This document shows positions 40,611-48,455 of a stretch of 48,673 nt of DNA, piece after piece (position 1 is the first letter of the stretch; each line of letters opens with the position of its first letter). The DNA lies in the NCBI RefSeq assembly GCF_027587375.1, contig NZ_JAMXIC010000031.1, positions 1 to 48,673 on the forward strand. Reading direction: 5' to 3'. This DNA comes from Arthrobacter sp. B2a2-09. Its GTDB lineage: Bacteria > Actinomycetota > Actinomycetes > Actinomycetales > Micrococcaceae. Position numbers and translations under genes: made by a program. The notes beneath the pieces were generated by a model. It was given only the letters and a program-made list of their open reading frames with translations. It did not search any database and was not told where the DNA came from.

Positions 40611-40750
40611 CGTTAGGGACGGCCTGCGCCGGCACTCATTTTGCCGCAGAACAACACTCAATTCTGCACAATTAGCACCTAGTCGCAACTTTCCTCTAAC
40701 AAATGCACTTACGATGGTCACTCACTTGCCACAACTCAAAGGGGAGAGAA

Positions 40751-40933
40751 ATGGATAAGGTGAAAACCACGCCGTGGTTGGCCATCATCACGACCCAGCT
40801 GGGTGCAGCACTTGGGCTGCTGGCCCTGCTCGTTCGATTCGACGCCCGCTGGTTTGACTACATTTGGGTCGTCGCCTTGGTGGCCTACGAGATCTTGGTT
40901 ATCCGGGCGCTTGTCCGCCGGCAGGACAAGTAG
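40751..40933 (+). CDS. Small two-span membrane protein
   Basis: The 60-residue protein has two hydrophobic segments (about 9-27 and 35-52) joined by the short polar loop RFDARWF, and it ends in RRQDK. I do not recognise a family. GGGGAGAG precedes ATG 40751; the longer frame from 40703 has no such site. It stands alone between the palindrome at 40549 and a strong hairpin at 40947, and is a likely real small gene. Confidence 0.65.
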   Translation: MDKVKTTPWLAIITTQLGAALGLLALLVRFDARWFDYIWVVALVAYEILVIRALVRRQDK

Positions 40934-40946
40934 CCGGGAACGGTTA

Positions 40947-41000
40947 AACGACGGCGGCGCTTCGGTTCCTTTTGTCAGGAACCGAAGCGCCGCCGTCGTT
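40947..41000. terminator. Strong bidirectional hairpin between convergent genes
   Basis: Perfect 24-bp arms (40947-40970, beginning AACGACGGCGGCGCTTCGG, and 40977-41000) flank a 6-nt loop TTTGTC. It separates the small membrane protein gene from the convergent gene ending at 41017. Confidence 0.85.
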
Positions 41001-41016
41001 CGCGTTTAGCTTGACG

Positions 41017-41922
41017 CTACAGCGCCGGGATCGGGAAGAACGCCCGCGGATCCTGCAACAGGGCCGGGTAGTCGAAGTCCGTGCGGTCGATGACCTTGTC
41101 GACCTCGAAGTTGCGACCGAAACGGCCGTCTTCCAGGGTGATCGGGCGTCCGTGGATCTTGCCCAAGGCAAACTTGGCGCCGCCCTCGATGGGGACGAGG
41201 ACAGGCGTGTTGCCGGGGAGCGTGCGGAAGGCCTCGTCCTGGCGCTGGCGGTTGCGGGTGGGTTTCTTCACCAGTTGCTTCGGGGCCTTGCGGGCGGTCT
41301 TGCCCGGGCGGCGGGACGTTTCCGAAGCATAGACGAACTGGTAGCCGTCGCCATCGCTGTTGGCGGCCTTGGCCTTGCCTGCTGCCGGCATCCCTACCTT
41401 GTCGATCTTCTCGGGTTCAACGTCGCCCACCGGGGCACGAAGCACCCAGATGAAGTCGTCGTAGGGGTCTTCGGGAATGAACTCGTGCCGGGGCTCGGGC
41501 CAAAGGTACTCGAGGTCGTTCGGAGTGTCCGGGAAGAGATCGGCGTAGAAGCGGGGCTCTTTCTGGAGCAACTTGGAGCGGTGGCTCAGGTGGAAATCGG
41601 CGTCGCCCAGCCATGGCGGCATCGGAATTTTGGAGGCATAGTCCGGGTGGGCTGCCTGGGGTGCGAACTCGGTGATGCTGGCGCGGGTGTTGTCCGGATT
41701 GCCTCGGGCGACCCATTCGTCCACCATGGCCAGGCCGTAGAGAGTGAGCGCGGGAACGTAGCCCATCCACATGCGGATAGCGGGGTGGGAAGGCCGGCCG
41801 AACTCGGGGATCACCAGTGCGCGGAGGATCTGCAGTGCTTCGACACGCTGCTTGCCTAGCCTTGCGGTGTCCAAGACGGCAGCACTTTGCTTGAAATCGG
41901 GGAACGGGAGGAAGGTCTGCAT
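41017..41922 (-). CDS. MSMEG_6728-like protein, pyrimidine-dimer glycosylase-related
   Basis: The 301-residue protein starts MQTFLPFPDF and continues with SAAVLDTARLGKQRVEALQIL, a pattern found in MSMEG_6728-type proteins and related to the pyrimidine-dimer DNA glycosylase fold. The middle part (RMWMGYVPALTLYGLAMVDEW, PPWLGDADFHLSHRSKLL) fits the same family. The C-terminal half is basic (KAPKQLVKKPTRNRQRQ near 215), consistent with nucleic-acid binding. The actual substrate is unproven. ATG 41922 is preceded by GAAAGG; the longer frame to 42057 is less likely. Confidence 0.72.
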   Translation of the reverse strand: MQTFLPFPDFKQSAAVLDTARLGKQRVEALQILRALVIPEFGRPSHPAIRMWMGYVPALTLYGLAMVDEWVARGNPDNTRASITEFAPQAAHPDYASKIPMPPWLGDADFHLSHRSKLLQKEPRFYADLFPDTPNDLEYLWPEPRHEFIPEDPYDDFIWVLRAPVGDVEPEKIDKVGMPAAGKAKAANSDGDGYQFVYASETSRRPGKTARKAPKQLVKKPTRNRQRQDEAFRTLPGNTPVLVPIEGGAKFALGKIHGRPITLEDGRFGRNFEVDKVIDRTDFDYPALLQDPRAFFPIPAL

Positions 41923-41989
41923 CCTTTCAGTTTGGGGGCCGAAGGGCGCAGATCCAAGTTGACGCGGTGTGGTCTTCCCCTCGGCGGTG

Positions 41990-42229
41990 CTATCGGTGCC
42001 CTGAAGATCGCCGTCGGACGCCCGGCGGGTGGGGCCTTCCGCCCACGAGCCAGGCAATTCCGCCGAAGACGCATCCGAAAATCAGGATGACGCCCCACAC
42101 CTCTTTGGTAAAGGTACGCATGTCCCGTTCGTCTGTCTCGCCAAAGTCCACCACGCTGTATGCCCAGATGCCGAGGCACACGACCAAGACCAGCGCGAAG
42201 AGCCATGCCGTGACAAAGGAGCCGGTCAT
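41990..42229 (-). CDS. Small PLDc_N-like membrane protein
   Basis: The 79-residue protein has two hydrophobic segments (about 7-25 and 44-62) separated by VVDFGETDERDMRTFTKEVW. This spacing and the final GGRP after the second segment match the phospholipase-D-nuclease N-terminal (PLDc_N) domain, which occurs alone in many actinobacteria. The C-terminus (PHPPGVRRRSSGHR) is basic. A much longer open frame to 42796 on the same strand is a shadow of genes on the other strand. Function unknown. Confidence 0.6.
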   Translation of the reverse strand: MTGSFVTAWLFALVLVVCLGIWAYSVVDFGETDERDMRTFTKEVWGVILIFGCVFGGIAWLVGGRPHPPGVRRRSSGHR

Positions 42230-42275
42230 AAGATCAGTATGCGCCGGTGTCACCCAGGCAAGTGATACTTGTCCC

Positions 42276-42581
42276 ATGGAAGCCCCGCCGGAATTCGGTG
42301 ATGAAGGACAGCGCGGTTTTGCGTGCTGGTGCTGCGGCTCGGAGTACCCTGAGGCGCAACTCGTCCGCCTTGGAGCACATCCGGAGGCGGGGGTATGCCT
42401 GTCATGCACAGTTTCGCTCCGGAGCGCCGCGCGTCGGCGGGAGACCCGTGCCGGAAACTGGCCCGCCAGTGCGGTTCTGGGGATGGTTGACCGCACTCGG
42501 AACGCAGTGATGGCCCGTCGTTGGCAACGCCATCCGGTATTCGGGCCCCTCCTGCGCAGAATCAATCGCTTTCTGCCCTGA
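42276..42581 (+). CDS. Small cysteine-rich (zinc-ribbon-like) protein
   Basis: The 101-residue protein has CWCCGSEYPEAQLVRLGAHP followed by GVCLSC, that is two CxxC-type pairs about 21 residues apart, which is a zinc-ribbon layout. The C-terminal half is strongly basic (RSAARRRETR, MARRWQRHPVFGPLLRRINR). It may bind nucleic acid, but I recognise no family. It starts 46 bp from the divergent PLDc_N-like gene. The longer frame from 41967 is less likely. Confidence 0.55.
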   Translation: MEAPPEFGDEGQRGFACWCCGSEYPEAQLVRLGAHPEAGVCLSCTVSLRSAARRRETRAGNWPASAVLGMVDRTRNAVMARRWQRHPVFGPLLRRINRFLP

Positions 42582-42639
42582 ACCCCGCTTGGCGGGCGTT
42601 CAGATGGGGTGCATCGGGTATTCGTCCTACTCTTGTCGA

Positions 42640-43665
42640 GTGGAAACTTTTGGCGAATCGACGACGACGGCGGCACCTCCGGTTGCCGAACTGCACCTGC
42701 ACATCGAGGGGACGCTTCAGCCCGAGCTGATTTTCGCGCTCGCGGAACGGAACGGGATTGAGCTTCCGTACGTGGATTTGGACGAGCTGCGCGCACGGTA
42801 CGAGTTCACGGATCTGCAGTCGTTCCTGGATCTGTACTACGCGAACATGGCCGTATTGCGCACCGAGCAGGATTTTGCGGACATGACCAGGGCTTACTTG
42901 GCACGCGCCGCGGCCGGTGGCGTGCGGCACGTGGAGGTCATGATGGATCCGCAGGCGCACATCTCCCGTGGGGTCTCCCTGGAGACGTGCGTGAACGGTG
43001 TGGCATCCGCACTCGCGACGTCGGTGGAGGAGTTCGGCGTCTCGACGCTCCTGATTGCCGCCTTCCTGAGGGACTTGTCCGAGGAATCTGCGCTGGAGGT
43101 TCTGGAGGAGCTCATTGCCATGAAGGCGCCGATCGCCGGCATTGGCCTGGATTCGGCAGAGGTGGGCAATCCGCCGTCGAAGTTCGAACGCCTCTACCGC
43201 CGCGCGGCGGAAGCCGGCCTGCGACGGATCGCGCACGCCGGCGAGGAAGGCCCCGCTTCGTATATTTACGAGGCCCTTGACCTGCTCGGTGCCGAGAGGA
43301 TTGACCACGGCATCCGCTGCATGGAAGATGCGGCCCTGGTGGAACGGTTGGTGGCTGAGCAGGTTCCGTTGACCGTGTGCCCCCTGTCCAACGTCCGGCT
43401 GCGTGCCGTTGATACCCTGGCCGATCACCCTTTGCCTGCGATGTTGGCCGCTGGGCTGAATGTCAGCGTGAACTCGGACGATCCCGCCTACTTTGGCGGC
43501 TACGTGGAGGACAACTTCGCGCAACTTGTCGCCGTGCACGGCTTGTCTGTTGGGGACCGGGCCCGCCTGGCCGCGAACTCGGTGCGTTCATCGTTCGCGG
43601 ACGAGGCTCGGAAGGCTGAGCTGTTGGCCGAGGTTTCGGAGTGGGAGAAAGCCTCGGGGGAGTAG
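42640..43665 (+). CDS. Adenine/adenosine deaminase
   Basis: The 341-residue zinc amidohydrolase has the metal pair in ELHLHIEGTL (His19, His21), HAGEEG near 200 and NSDDPAYFGGYVEDNF near 279. The last segment is more typical of bacterial and fungal adenine deaminases of the ADA fold than of true adenosine deaminases, so adenine to hypoxanthine is the likelier reaction. The start is GTG 42640; an in-frame start at 42589 would overlap the preceding gene end only slightly more, so the N-terminus is uncertain. Confidence 0.88.
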   Translation: METFGESTTTAAPPVAELHLHIEGTLQPELIFALAERNGIELPYVDLDELRARYEFTDLQSFLDLYYANMAVLRTEQDFADMTRAYLARAAAGGVRHVEVMMDPQAHISRGVSLETCVNGVASALATSVEEFGVSTLLIAAFLRDLSEESALEVLEELIAMKAPIAGIGLDSAEVGNPPSKFERLYRRAAEAGLRRIAHAGEEGPASYIYEALDLLGAERIDHGIRCMEDAALVERLVAEQVPLTVCPLSNVRLRAVDTLADHPLPAMLAAGLNVSVNSDDPAYFGGYVEDNFAQLVAVHGLSVGDRARLAANSVRSSFADEARKAELLAEVSEWEKASGE

Positions 43666-43737
43666 GCGCTCCGGGCTGCTTGGGATCTGCCCCGCAGAAC
43701 AGGCCATAAATCTCTCTTCAAATTATGGATATTAACA

Positions 43738-43760
43738 CTATCCGAGAGTTAGGCTATCCG
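43738..43760 (+). promoter_or_regulatory. Candidate MerR-type operator/promoter
   Basis: CTATCCG occurs twice, 16 bp apart (43738, 43754), and GGATA-N7-TATCC forms an overlapping inverted repeat from 43727. The second copy ends 1 bp before the regulator start codon; no ribosome-binding site is visible, so a leaderless mRNA is possible. Confidence 0.4.
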
Positions 43761-43761
43761 T

Positions 43762-44418
43762 ATGAAGATGGCCAAACTCAGCGAGGCAACCGGGGTGCCG
43801 GTTGCAACGATCAAGTTCTACATTCGCGCTGGACTACTGCAGGGCGGCGAACGTTCGCTACCCAACCAGGCCGACTACGGCGACGCCCATGTACAACGGC
43901 TGCGTCTCATCCGCGGACTCATTGAGGTCGGTGGCCTCACCGTTGCAGCGAGCCAGCGCGTTATCGAAGCCATTGACTCCGATAAGCCGCTAGCAGAGAC
44001 GTTCGAGATCGCGCAGCAGACCGTATCCGATGAACTGGACCAATCGAGTCTTGATCCCGCTGCTCTCTCCCGCATCGACGAGCTCCTCTCTGGATGGCAC
44101 TACCACTCCACGAACCCGGGCCGCCTCGCCGCCGCACGCGTTCTGACGGCGTTCGAAGCGGTCGGGCAGCATGACGAGCGCGGTTGGTTCAAACGCTATG
44201 CCGAAGCGGCACTCCTGGCCGCGGAAGCCGACGTCGATGAGCTCGAGACGCGACACGGCCGCGAGGCACAGGCGGAGACCGTGGTCATCGGAACCGTCCT
44301 AGGCGATGCGCTTTTCGCCGCCCTGCGGCGCGCGGCCCAAGAGCACGTCTCGTCACTTCGCTTCAGTACGCCGCTCACCCCCGAAAACTCCGCGGAAACA
44401 GTCGAGGACCGATCATGA
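43762..44418 (+). CDS. MerR-family transcriptional regulator
   Basis: The 218-residue protein has an N-terminal MerR winged helix (about 3-72) with KLSEATGVPVATIKFYIRAGLL and DAHVQRLRLIRGLIEVGGL. The C-terminal region is longer than in metal-sensing members and has no clustered cysteines, so an organic ligand or protein partner is more likely. A second ATG lies two codons in. The downstream membrane protein gene overlaps its stop by 4 nt (ATGA), marking it as the probable target. Codon use (frequent CGA, TCG and ATC) looks slightly different from neighbours, a weak hint of transfer. Confidence 0.88.
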   Translation: MKMAKLSEATGVPVATIKFYIRAGLLQGGERSLPNQADYGDAHVQRLRLIRGLIEVGGLTVAASQRVIEAIDSDKPLAETFEIAQQTVSDELDQSSLDPAALSRIDELLSGWHYHSTNPGRLAAARVLTAFEAVGQHDERGWFKRYAEAALLAAEADVDELETRHGREAQAETVVIGTVLGDALFAALRRAAQEHVSSLRFSTPLTPENSAETVEDRS

Positions 44419-45407
44419 CAAAACCACAATCCCAACCGGAAGTAGAGACGAACCCTCCCCTCCGAGCGGTCGGCTGGCACAGACCGCTGCTCTGGCTGTC
44501 AATCGCCATGGCCGCTCTCGCAATCGTCAGCGTGGTCGGCCTTTTCGTAGATTCGCGCATCCTGACCGGCGCTCCGATCTGGGCGAAACCGCTCAAGTTC
44601 GCGATCTCGATCTGCGTTTACACACTCACCCTGTCCTGGTTGATCGGGCTCCTGAAACGCGGGCAACGCTTCGCTTGGTGGGCCGGTACCGTAGCAGCCG
44701 TCTTCCTCCTCGTAGAAATTGTGGTCATCGTTGGTGCCGTGATCGCCGGAACGACAAGCCACTTCAACGTCTCGACACCGTTCCACGCTGCGATCTGGGG
44801 CGTGATGGCAGTCTCGATCGTGATTGTGTGGGCAGCCGCGCTCCCCGTAGTCGTCATGCTCTTCCGCCAAGACCTCGGCGATATCGCCCGATCCCTCGCA
44901 ATCCGGGCAGGCTTTGTCGTCGCGCTCATCGGGATGGCGCTGGCGTTCCTGATGACGAGTCCGACGCCTCAGCAGCTGAGCGACTTCCAAGGAATCGCCG
45001 GCGCCCACACGGTCGGGATTCCCGATGGCGGACCTGGCCTCCCTATCCTGGGATGGAGCACGGTCGCCGGAGATCTGCGTATTCCCCACTTCATAGGCAT
45101 GCACGCCCTCCAGATCATCCCGCTCGTCGAGATCGCACTGGAAATCCTTGCGAGAAAATCCCGCGTCCTCCGGCGGCCGACCACCCGCCGCGGGATCATC
45201 TGGGTGGTCATTGCGCTCTACGTCGGAGTACTCGCCGTCGTCACCGGCCAAGCGCTGTCCGGTGAGTCGATCGTGCGACCGAGTCCGCTCGTCACCTTGT
45301 TCACGATCGTCCTCTTCGTCGGTGCCGCCCTGGCGATCGCCGCACTTGTCGTCAGAACGCGTAACTCAGATTCTCGCGCGACAGCAGAAAGGCACAAAGC
45401 ACTATAA
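44415..45407 (+). CDS. Polytopic membrane protein coupled to MerR regulator
   Basis: The 330-residue protein has about eight hydrophobic segments and no soluble domain. Notable segments are TGAPIWAKPLKFAISICVY, an amphipathic turn IPDGGPGLPILGWSTVAGDLR and HFIGMHALQIIPL, with histidines in the membrane that could bind a metal or heme. I do not recognise the family. Its start overlaps the MerR gene, so the two almost certainly form one operon, and it is probably a transporter or stress-related membrane protein. Confidence 0.75.
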   Translation: MTKPQSQPEVETNPPLRAVGWHRPLLWLSIAMAALAIVSVVGLFVDSRILTGAPIWAKPLKFAISICVYTLTLSWLIGLLKRGQRFAWWAGTVAAVFLLVEIVVIVGAVIAGTTSHFNVSTPFHAAIWGVMAVSIVIVWAAALPVVVMLFRQDLGDIARSLAIRAGFVVALIGMALAFLMTSPTPQQLSDFQGIAGAHTVGIPDGGPGLPILGWSTVAGDLRIPHFIGMHALQIIPLVEIALEILARKSRVLRRPTTRRGIIWVVIALYVGVLAVVTGQALSGESIVRPSPLVTLFTIVLFVGAALAIAALVVRTRNSDSRATAERHKAL

Positions 45408-45435
45408 GTGCGCGACACTGGCATGACAAGCGTCC

Positions 45436-45465
45436 TTGACAGCCACGGGGAAGCCGGCTCAAAAT
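45436..45465 (+). promoter_or_regulatory. Promoter of the membrane protein/HTH pair
   Basis: TTGACA (45436-45441) and CAAAAT (45460-45465) are 18 bp apart and end 7 bp before the ATG at 45473, so transcription may start at or next to the start codon. Confidence 0.5.
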
Positions 45466-45472
45466 AGGAGCT

Positions 45473-45889
45473 ATGACAAGGAAGCTTGACAGCAAGGATC
45501 GTAGCGACGGAGACCGTGCTGTCTCCCGCGCATATCAACTGGAATTCTGGCCGGGGATGGCCGCCTACGCGGTGGTGCTGACCGGCGTGTTGCTCTGGGG
45601 AGGTCTGGACGGCAACAGCCCATGGCGATTCGTCTGGGCTGTCCTCCCGGTTATTCCCGCGCTCTGGATTGTGCGGGCCGTCCTGCGCCATGTGCGGCGG
45701 ATCGACGAATATCAGCGACTCCTCCTGCTGCAGGGCCTCGGGGGCGGATTCGCCGTGTCGATGATCGCGTCAGTGACAATGGCATTCCTGGAGATTGCGG
45801 GGTTCAGGGTCCCTGGAGTCGGATGGATCATCTACGGCGCGGGAATGCTTGGTTGGATTATCACCGGAACCGTTGTTGGACGTCGATGA
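45473..45889 (+). CDS. Four-span membrane protein of an HTH pair
   Basis: The 138-residue protein has about four membrane segments (about 27-45, 52-68, 86-105 and 112-133) and the cytosolic loop VRRIDEYQRLLLLQGLGGG between the second and third. This loop and size occur in small membrane proteins encoded next to YozG-like Cro/C1 regulators. Its stop codon overlaps the next start (ATGA). Function is unknown; it may be controlled by or control the HTH partner. Confidence 0.75.
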   Translation: MTRKLDSKDRSDGDRAVSRAYQLEFWPGMAAYAVVLTGVLLWGGLDGNSPWRFVWAVLPVIPALWIVRAVLRHVRRIDEYQRLLLLQGLGGGFAVSMIASVTMAFLEIAGFRVPGVGWIIYGAGMLGWIITGTVVGRR

Positions 45890-46098
45890 AAAACAATCTC
45901 AAGACACTGCGGGAGGGCAGGGGCTGGACTCAAGGCGCACTCGCTGACCAGCTGGGCGTTTCACGACAGACAGTAAACGCGCTGGAAACAGGCCGCTACG
46001 ACCCCGCGTTGCCCCTGGCCTTCCGCATCTCCCGGCTATTCGCCCAACCCATCGAGGCCATTTTCATACCGCCCGAGGACCCGGACGTCCCTAACTGA
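45886..46098 (+). CDS. YozG-like XRE/Cro-C1 family regulator
   Basis: The 70-residue protein is a single helix-turn-helix domain: NLKTLREGRGWTQGALADQL followed by the recognition region GVSRQTVNALETGRYDP and LAFRISRLFAQPIEAIF. This is the compact YozG-like form. The start overlaps the stop codon of the membrane protein gene by 4 nt. It probably regulates its own operon. The stretch 46099-46318 downstream holds no gene I can support. Confidence 0.9.
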   Translation: MKNNLKTLREGRGWTQGALADQLGVSRQTVNALETGRYDPALPLAFRISRLFAQPIEAIFIPPEDPDVPN

Positions 46099-46318
46099 AG
46101 CTGAGCCGCCGGCGGGGCCGCTCGCTTCCCTGGCTCCAGGGACCATTGAGGGTACTCCAACCGTTAGCTACCGACGGGTATCCGAGACCCCTCCATCACT
46201 TGCGGCTGTTTGGACGTAATAGTGGGTCACGACACACGGTGTTTACCTAGAACAGTCGCCAGAATTTACAGAACATTGGCAGACTGCTGAAGGAATGTCC
46301 GCCGTTGAAGGAGACCCA

Positions 46319-47179
46319 GTGGCTATGTCCACCGTCGAAAAAAGCAGTGTCCGTCTCAAGACCGTCCTGGACGTCTTGGCTGAGGGAACATGGTCCGAGC
46401 AGTCGTTGAATGCCGGCGAGATCCTGGCTGAGGCGATTGTCCGCGTCCCACTGGACGCGCGAGAGAGCGAGCTGCTCAGCGGAGGAATTCCGCGCGGCCA
46501 CAAGAACCTGACGACGGAGACCGCGAAGCTGGTCAAGGCCGGCTGGCTGGTCAAGGGCCGTTCGGGCTGGACCATCACCGACGACGGCCTTCGCGCCACC
46601 GTCGCTTTCGCCAAGCCCGACGAGTTCGTCACAGCGCTGACTGATGGCACCCCCGTCCCGGCAGACACGCCGCTTCCGACGGCCCCCGTCAAGAAGGCCG
46701 CTGCCAGGAAGCCCGCGGCCAAGAAGGCGCCGGCCGTGGAAAAGGCACCCGCCGCTGAAAAGGCGCCTGCCGTAGAGAAGGCGCCGGCCGCCAAAGCCGT
46801 CGCAACGAAGGCGTCGGCCGCCAAGACAGCGTCCAAGAAAGCTGCCGCACCCAAGGCGGCTGCCGCCGTCGAGAAGCTCGAGCAGCCGTCCGCCGTCGCG
46901 ATCGCTGGTGACTTCAACACGATTCTCGGAGCCCCGGAGGATTGGGCGCCGCAGTACGACGAGGTACAGATGAAGTTCAACTCCCGTCGTAAGGTTTGGA
47001 CCCTCGCCGCCACGCTGCCTGCCGGTTTCTACACCTACAAGATCGCGCTGAACCGCTCGTGGGACGAGAACTACGGCGCGTTCGGCGCGCGTGATGGTGC
47101 CAACCACGAGCTAAAGCACGACGGCGGCAAGGTCACCTTCACGTACGACCACGCCACGCGCGACATCGTCACGGCTTAG
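46319..47179 (+). CDS. Winged-helix / Lys-Ala-Pro-rich / X25 domain fusion protein
   Basis: The 286-residue protein has three parts. Residues about 1-95 look like a winged helix (TVLDVLAEGTWSEQSLNAGE, ETAKLVKAGWLVKGRSGWTI). Residues about 118-190 are a low-complexity Lys/Ala/Pro-rich segment with repeats such as KKAPAVEKAPAAEKAP, resembling the tail of histone H1. The C-terminal 90 residues (AIAGDFNTILGAPEDWAPQ ... AGFYTYKIALNRSWDENYGA) match the X25 domain of pullulanases. GTG 46319 is preceded by AAGGAG at good spacing; ATG 46295 is an alternative. No catalytic domain is present. Its role is unknown. Confidence 0.8.
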   Translation: MAMSTVEKSSVRLKTVLDVLAEGTWSEQSLNAGEILAEAIVRVPLDARESELLSGGIPRGHKNLTTETAKLVKAGWLVKGRSGWTITDDGLRATVAFAKPDEFVTALTDGTPVPADTPLPTAPVKKAAARKPAAKKAPAVEKAPAAEKAPAVEKAPAAKAVATKASAAKTASKKAAAPKAAAAVEKLEQPSAVAIAGDFNTILGAPEDWAPQYDEVQMKFNSRRKVWTLAATLPAGFYTYKIALNRSWDENYGAFGARDGANHELKHDGGKVTFTYDHATRDIVTA

Positions 47180-47193
47180 CCATTCTCCAAGTT

Positions 47194-47223
47194 TTCTCCA
47201 AGTCCAAATGTGGACTTGGAGAA
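47194..47223 (+). terminator. Perfect 13-bp hairpin after the X25 fusion gene
   Basis: TTCTCCAAGTCCA (47194-47206) and its complement (47211-47223) enclose a 4-nt loop 15 bp after the stop codon. There is no strong T-tract. Confidence 0.7.
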
Positions 47224-47291
47224 GACTTGGGAACAAAGAGCCCAGGCTCCGAGGTTAGGCAGGTCAAGAGGACCCAACCAAGGAGCTAGCG

Positions 47292-47645
47292 ATGACCGAT
47301 GCCACCTTCCGCCACAACGTTGACCGCGAGCGATTTGAAGTGCTCGCTGATGGCCACGTGATCGGGAAGGCCGCGTACAAAGCGTACGACGACGGCGGGT
47401 CCCCGCAGCGGATCTTCTACCACACCGTGATCAACGAGGAGTTCGGCGGACAGGGGCTGGCGGGCAGGCTCGCCGCAGTGGCGCTGAAGGAGACAGTGAG
47501 CGAGGGACTCGGGGTCGTGCCGGTGTGCCCTTTCATCAAGAAGTTCCTCACCAAGCACCCGGAATACGCGGCGAACGCGACTGCCCCGACACTGGCGCAC
47601 TTGGAGTATCTCAACGCGGCCCTTGTTCCGGCCGCCAGCGCCTAA
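47292..47645 (+). CDS. GNAT-like N-acetyltransferase, short YidJ/Acetyltransf_CG type
   Basis: The 117-residue protein has the short acetyltransferase pattern of the GCN5-related family: YHTVINEEFGGQGLAGRLAAVALK (acetyl-CoA loop with GGQGLAG near 52-58) and VPVCPFIKKFLTKHPEY. The acceptor is unknown. AAGGAG precedes the ATG at 47292. It is a single gene convergent with the ArsR-SRPBCC gene. Confidence 0.87.
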   Translation: MTDATFRHNVDRERFEVLADGHVIGKAAYKAYDDGGSPQRIFYHTVINEEFGGQGLAGRLAAVALKETVSEGLGVVPVCPFIKKFLTKHPEYAANATAPTLAHLEYLNAALVPAASA

Positions 47646-47692
47646 AAGCGGCGGGCAGGTCTTAAAAGCGGCGGGCGCGCCGCCGTCGACCC

Positions 47693-48448
47693 TCACAAAT
47701 ACATCAGCGAACCCGGAGTCGTGAGGACCTCGCCGGTTTCCAGCCAGGTCTTGAGGCCAGAGAGGATCATCGGCCAACCGCCGTAGATCTGGTCGTTGCC
47801 GCCTTCGCGAAGGTCGCTGTGGGTGACGGTCAGGTGGCAGGAGTCGCCCACCGGTTCGATCTCCCAGGTGACGCGCGATGTGCCCTCGGCTTTGACGTCC
47901 TCGCCCCAGAGCGCGCGCATGGTCTGGACGAGCCGGCGCGGGGGATCGACCTCCACGTTTTCGCCTTCGCCGAGGACCGCTCCGTTGGCCTTGGGGTTGT
48001 GCATCTCGTAGTGCCCGCCCGGTGTCCAGTCCGCAGAGTGGGTGTTGCCGAACTGGTACTTGCTGCGGGTATCGCTGTCCGTGATGGCTTCCCAAAGCCG
48101 CTCAGGAGTGGTCTTGATGTAGATTTCGAAGATCTTTTCCACGGGACTTTCCAATCTGGTTTTGAGGTCGCTCAACGCAGCGGCCCATGGTTCTGCATAT
48201 TTGCTCACCCAGCGGTCATGGACGAGCCTGATGGGTACCGGATTCAGGTAATGGAGCTTTTCGCGACCACGACGGCGGGTCACAACCAGCCCGGCCACCT
48301 CAAGAATCTTGAGGTGCTTCATGATCCCGAAACGGGTCATGTCGAACCGTGCTTCAAGCGCGCTGAGCGTCTGCCCATCCTCGCGGAAGAGCTCATCGAG
48401 CAGATCCCTGCGGGTGGGGTCGGAGAGTGCCTTGAAGACGGCGTCCAT
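47693..48448 (-). CDS. ArsR-type winged helix fused to SRPBCC/AHSA1 domain
   Basis: The 251-residue protein has an ArsR-type winged helix (about 1-90: VFKALSDPTRRDLLDELF, MTRFGIMKHLKILEVAGLV) fused to a SRPBCC/AHSA1 ligand-binding domain (about 105-245: IYIKTTPERLWEAITDSD, WTPGGHYEM). No clustered metal-binding cysteines are seen, so it probably senses a hydrophobic ligand through the SRPBCC cavity. I chose ATG 48446-48448 because the in-frame ATG further upstream lies inside the operator palindrome. The chosen ATG is 7 nt from the -10 box, so the mRNA is probably leaderless. Confidence 0.88.
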   Translation of the reverse strand: MDAVFKALSDPTRRDLLDELFREDGQTLSALEARFDMTRFGIMKHLKILEVAGLVVTRRRGREKLHYLNPVPIRLVHDRWVSKYAEPWAAALSDLKTRLESPVEKIFEIYIKTTPERLWEAITDSDTRSKYQFGNTHSADWTPGGHYEMHNPKANGAVLGEGENVEVDPPRRLVQTMRALWGEDVKAEGTSRVTWEIEPVGDSCHLTVTHSDLREGGNDQIYGGWPMILSGLKTWLETGEVLTTPGSLMYL

Positions 48449-48455
48449 GGATACA

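Noticed and set aside
46088..46098. A third copy of the stop-codon palindrome, since the HTH protein also ends in Pro-Asn
   Set aside because: The bases around the stop do not match the palindrome, so the shared ending is probably chance.
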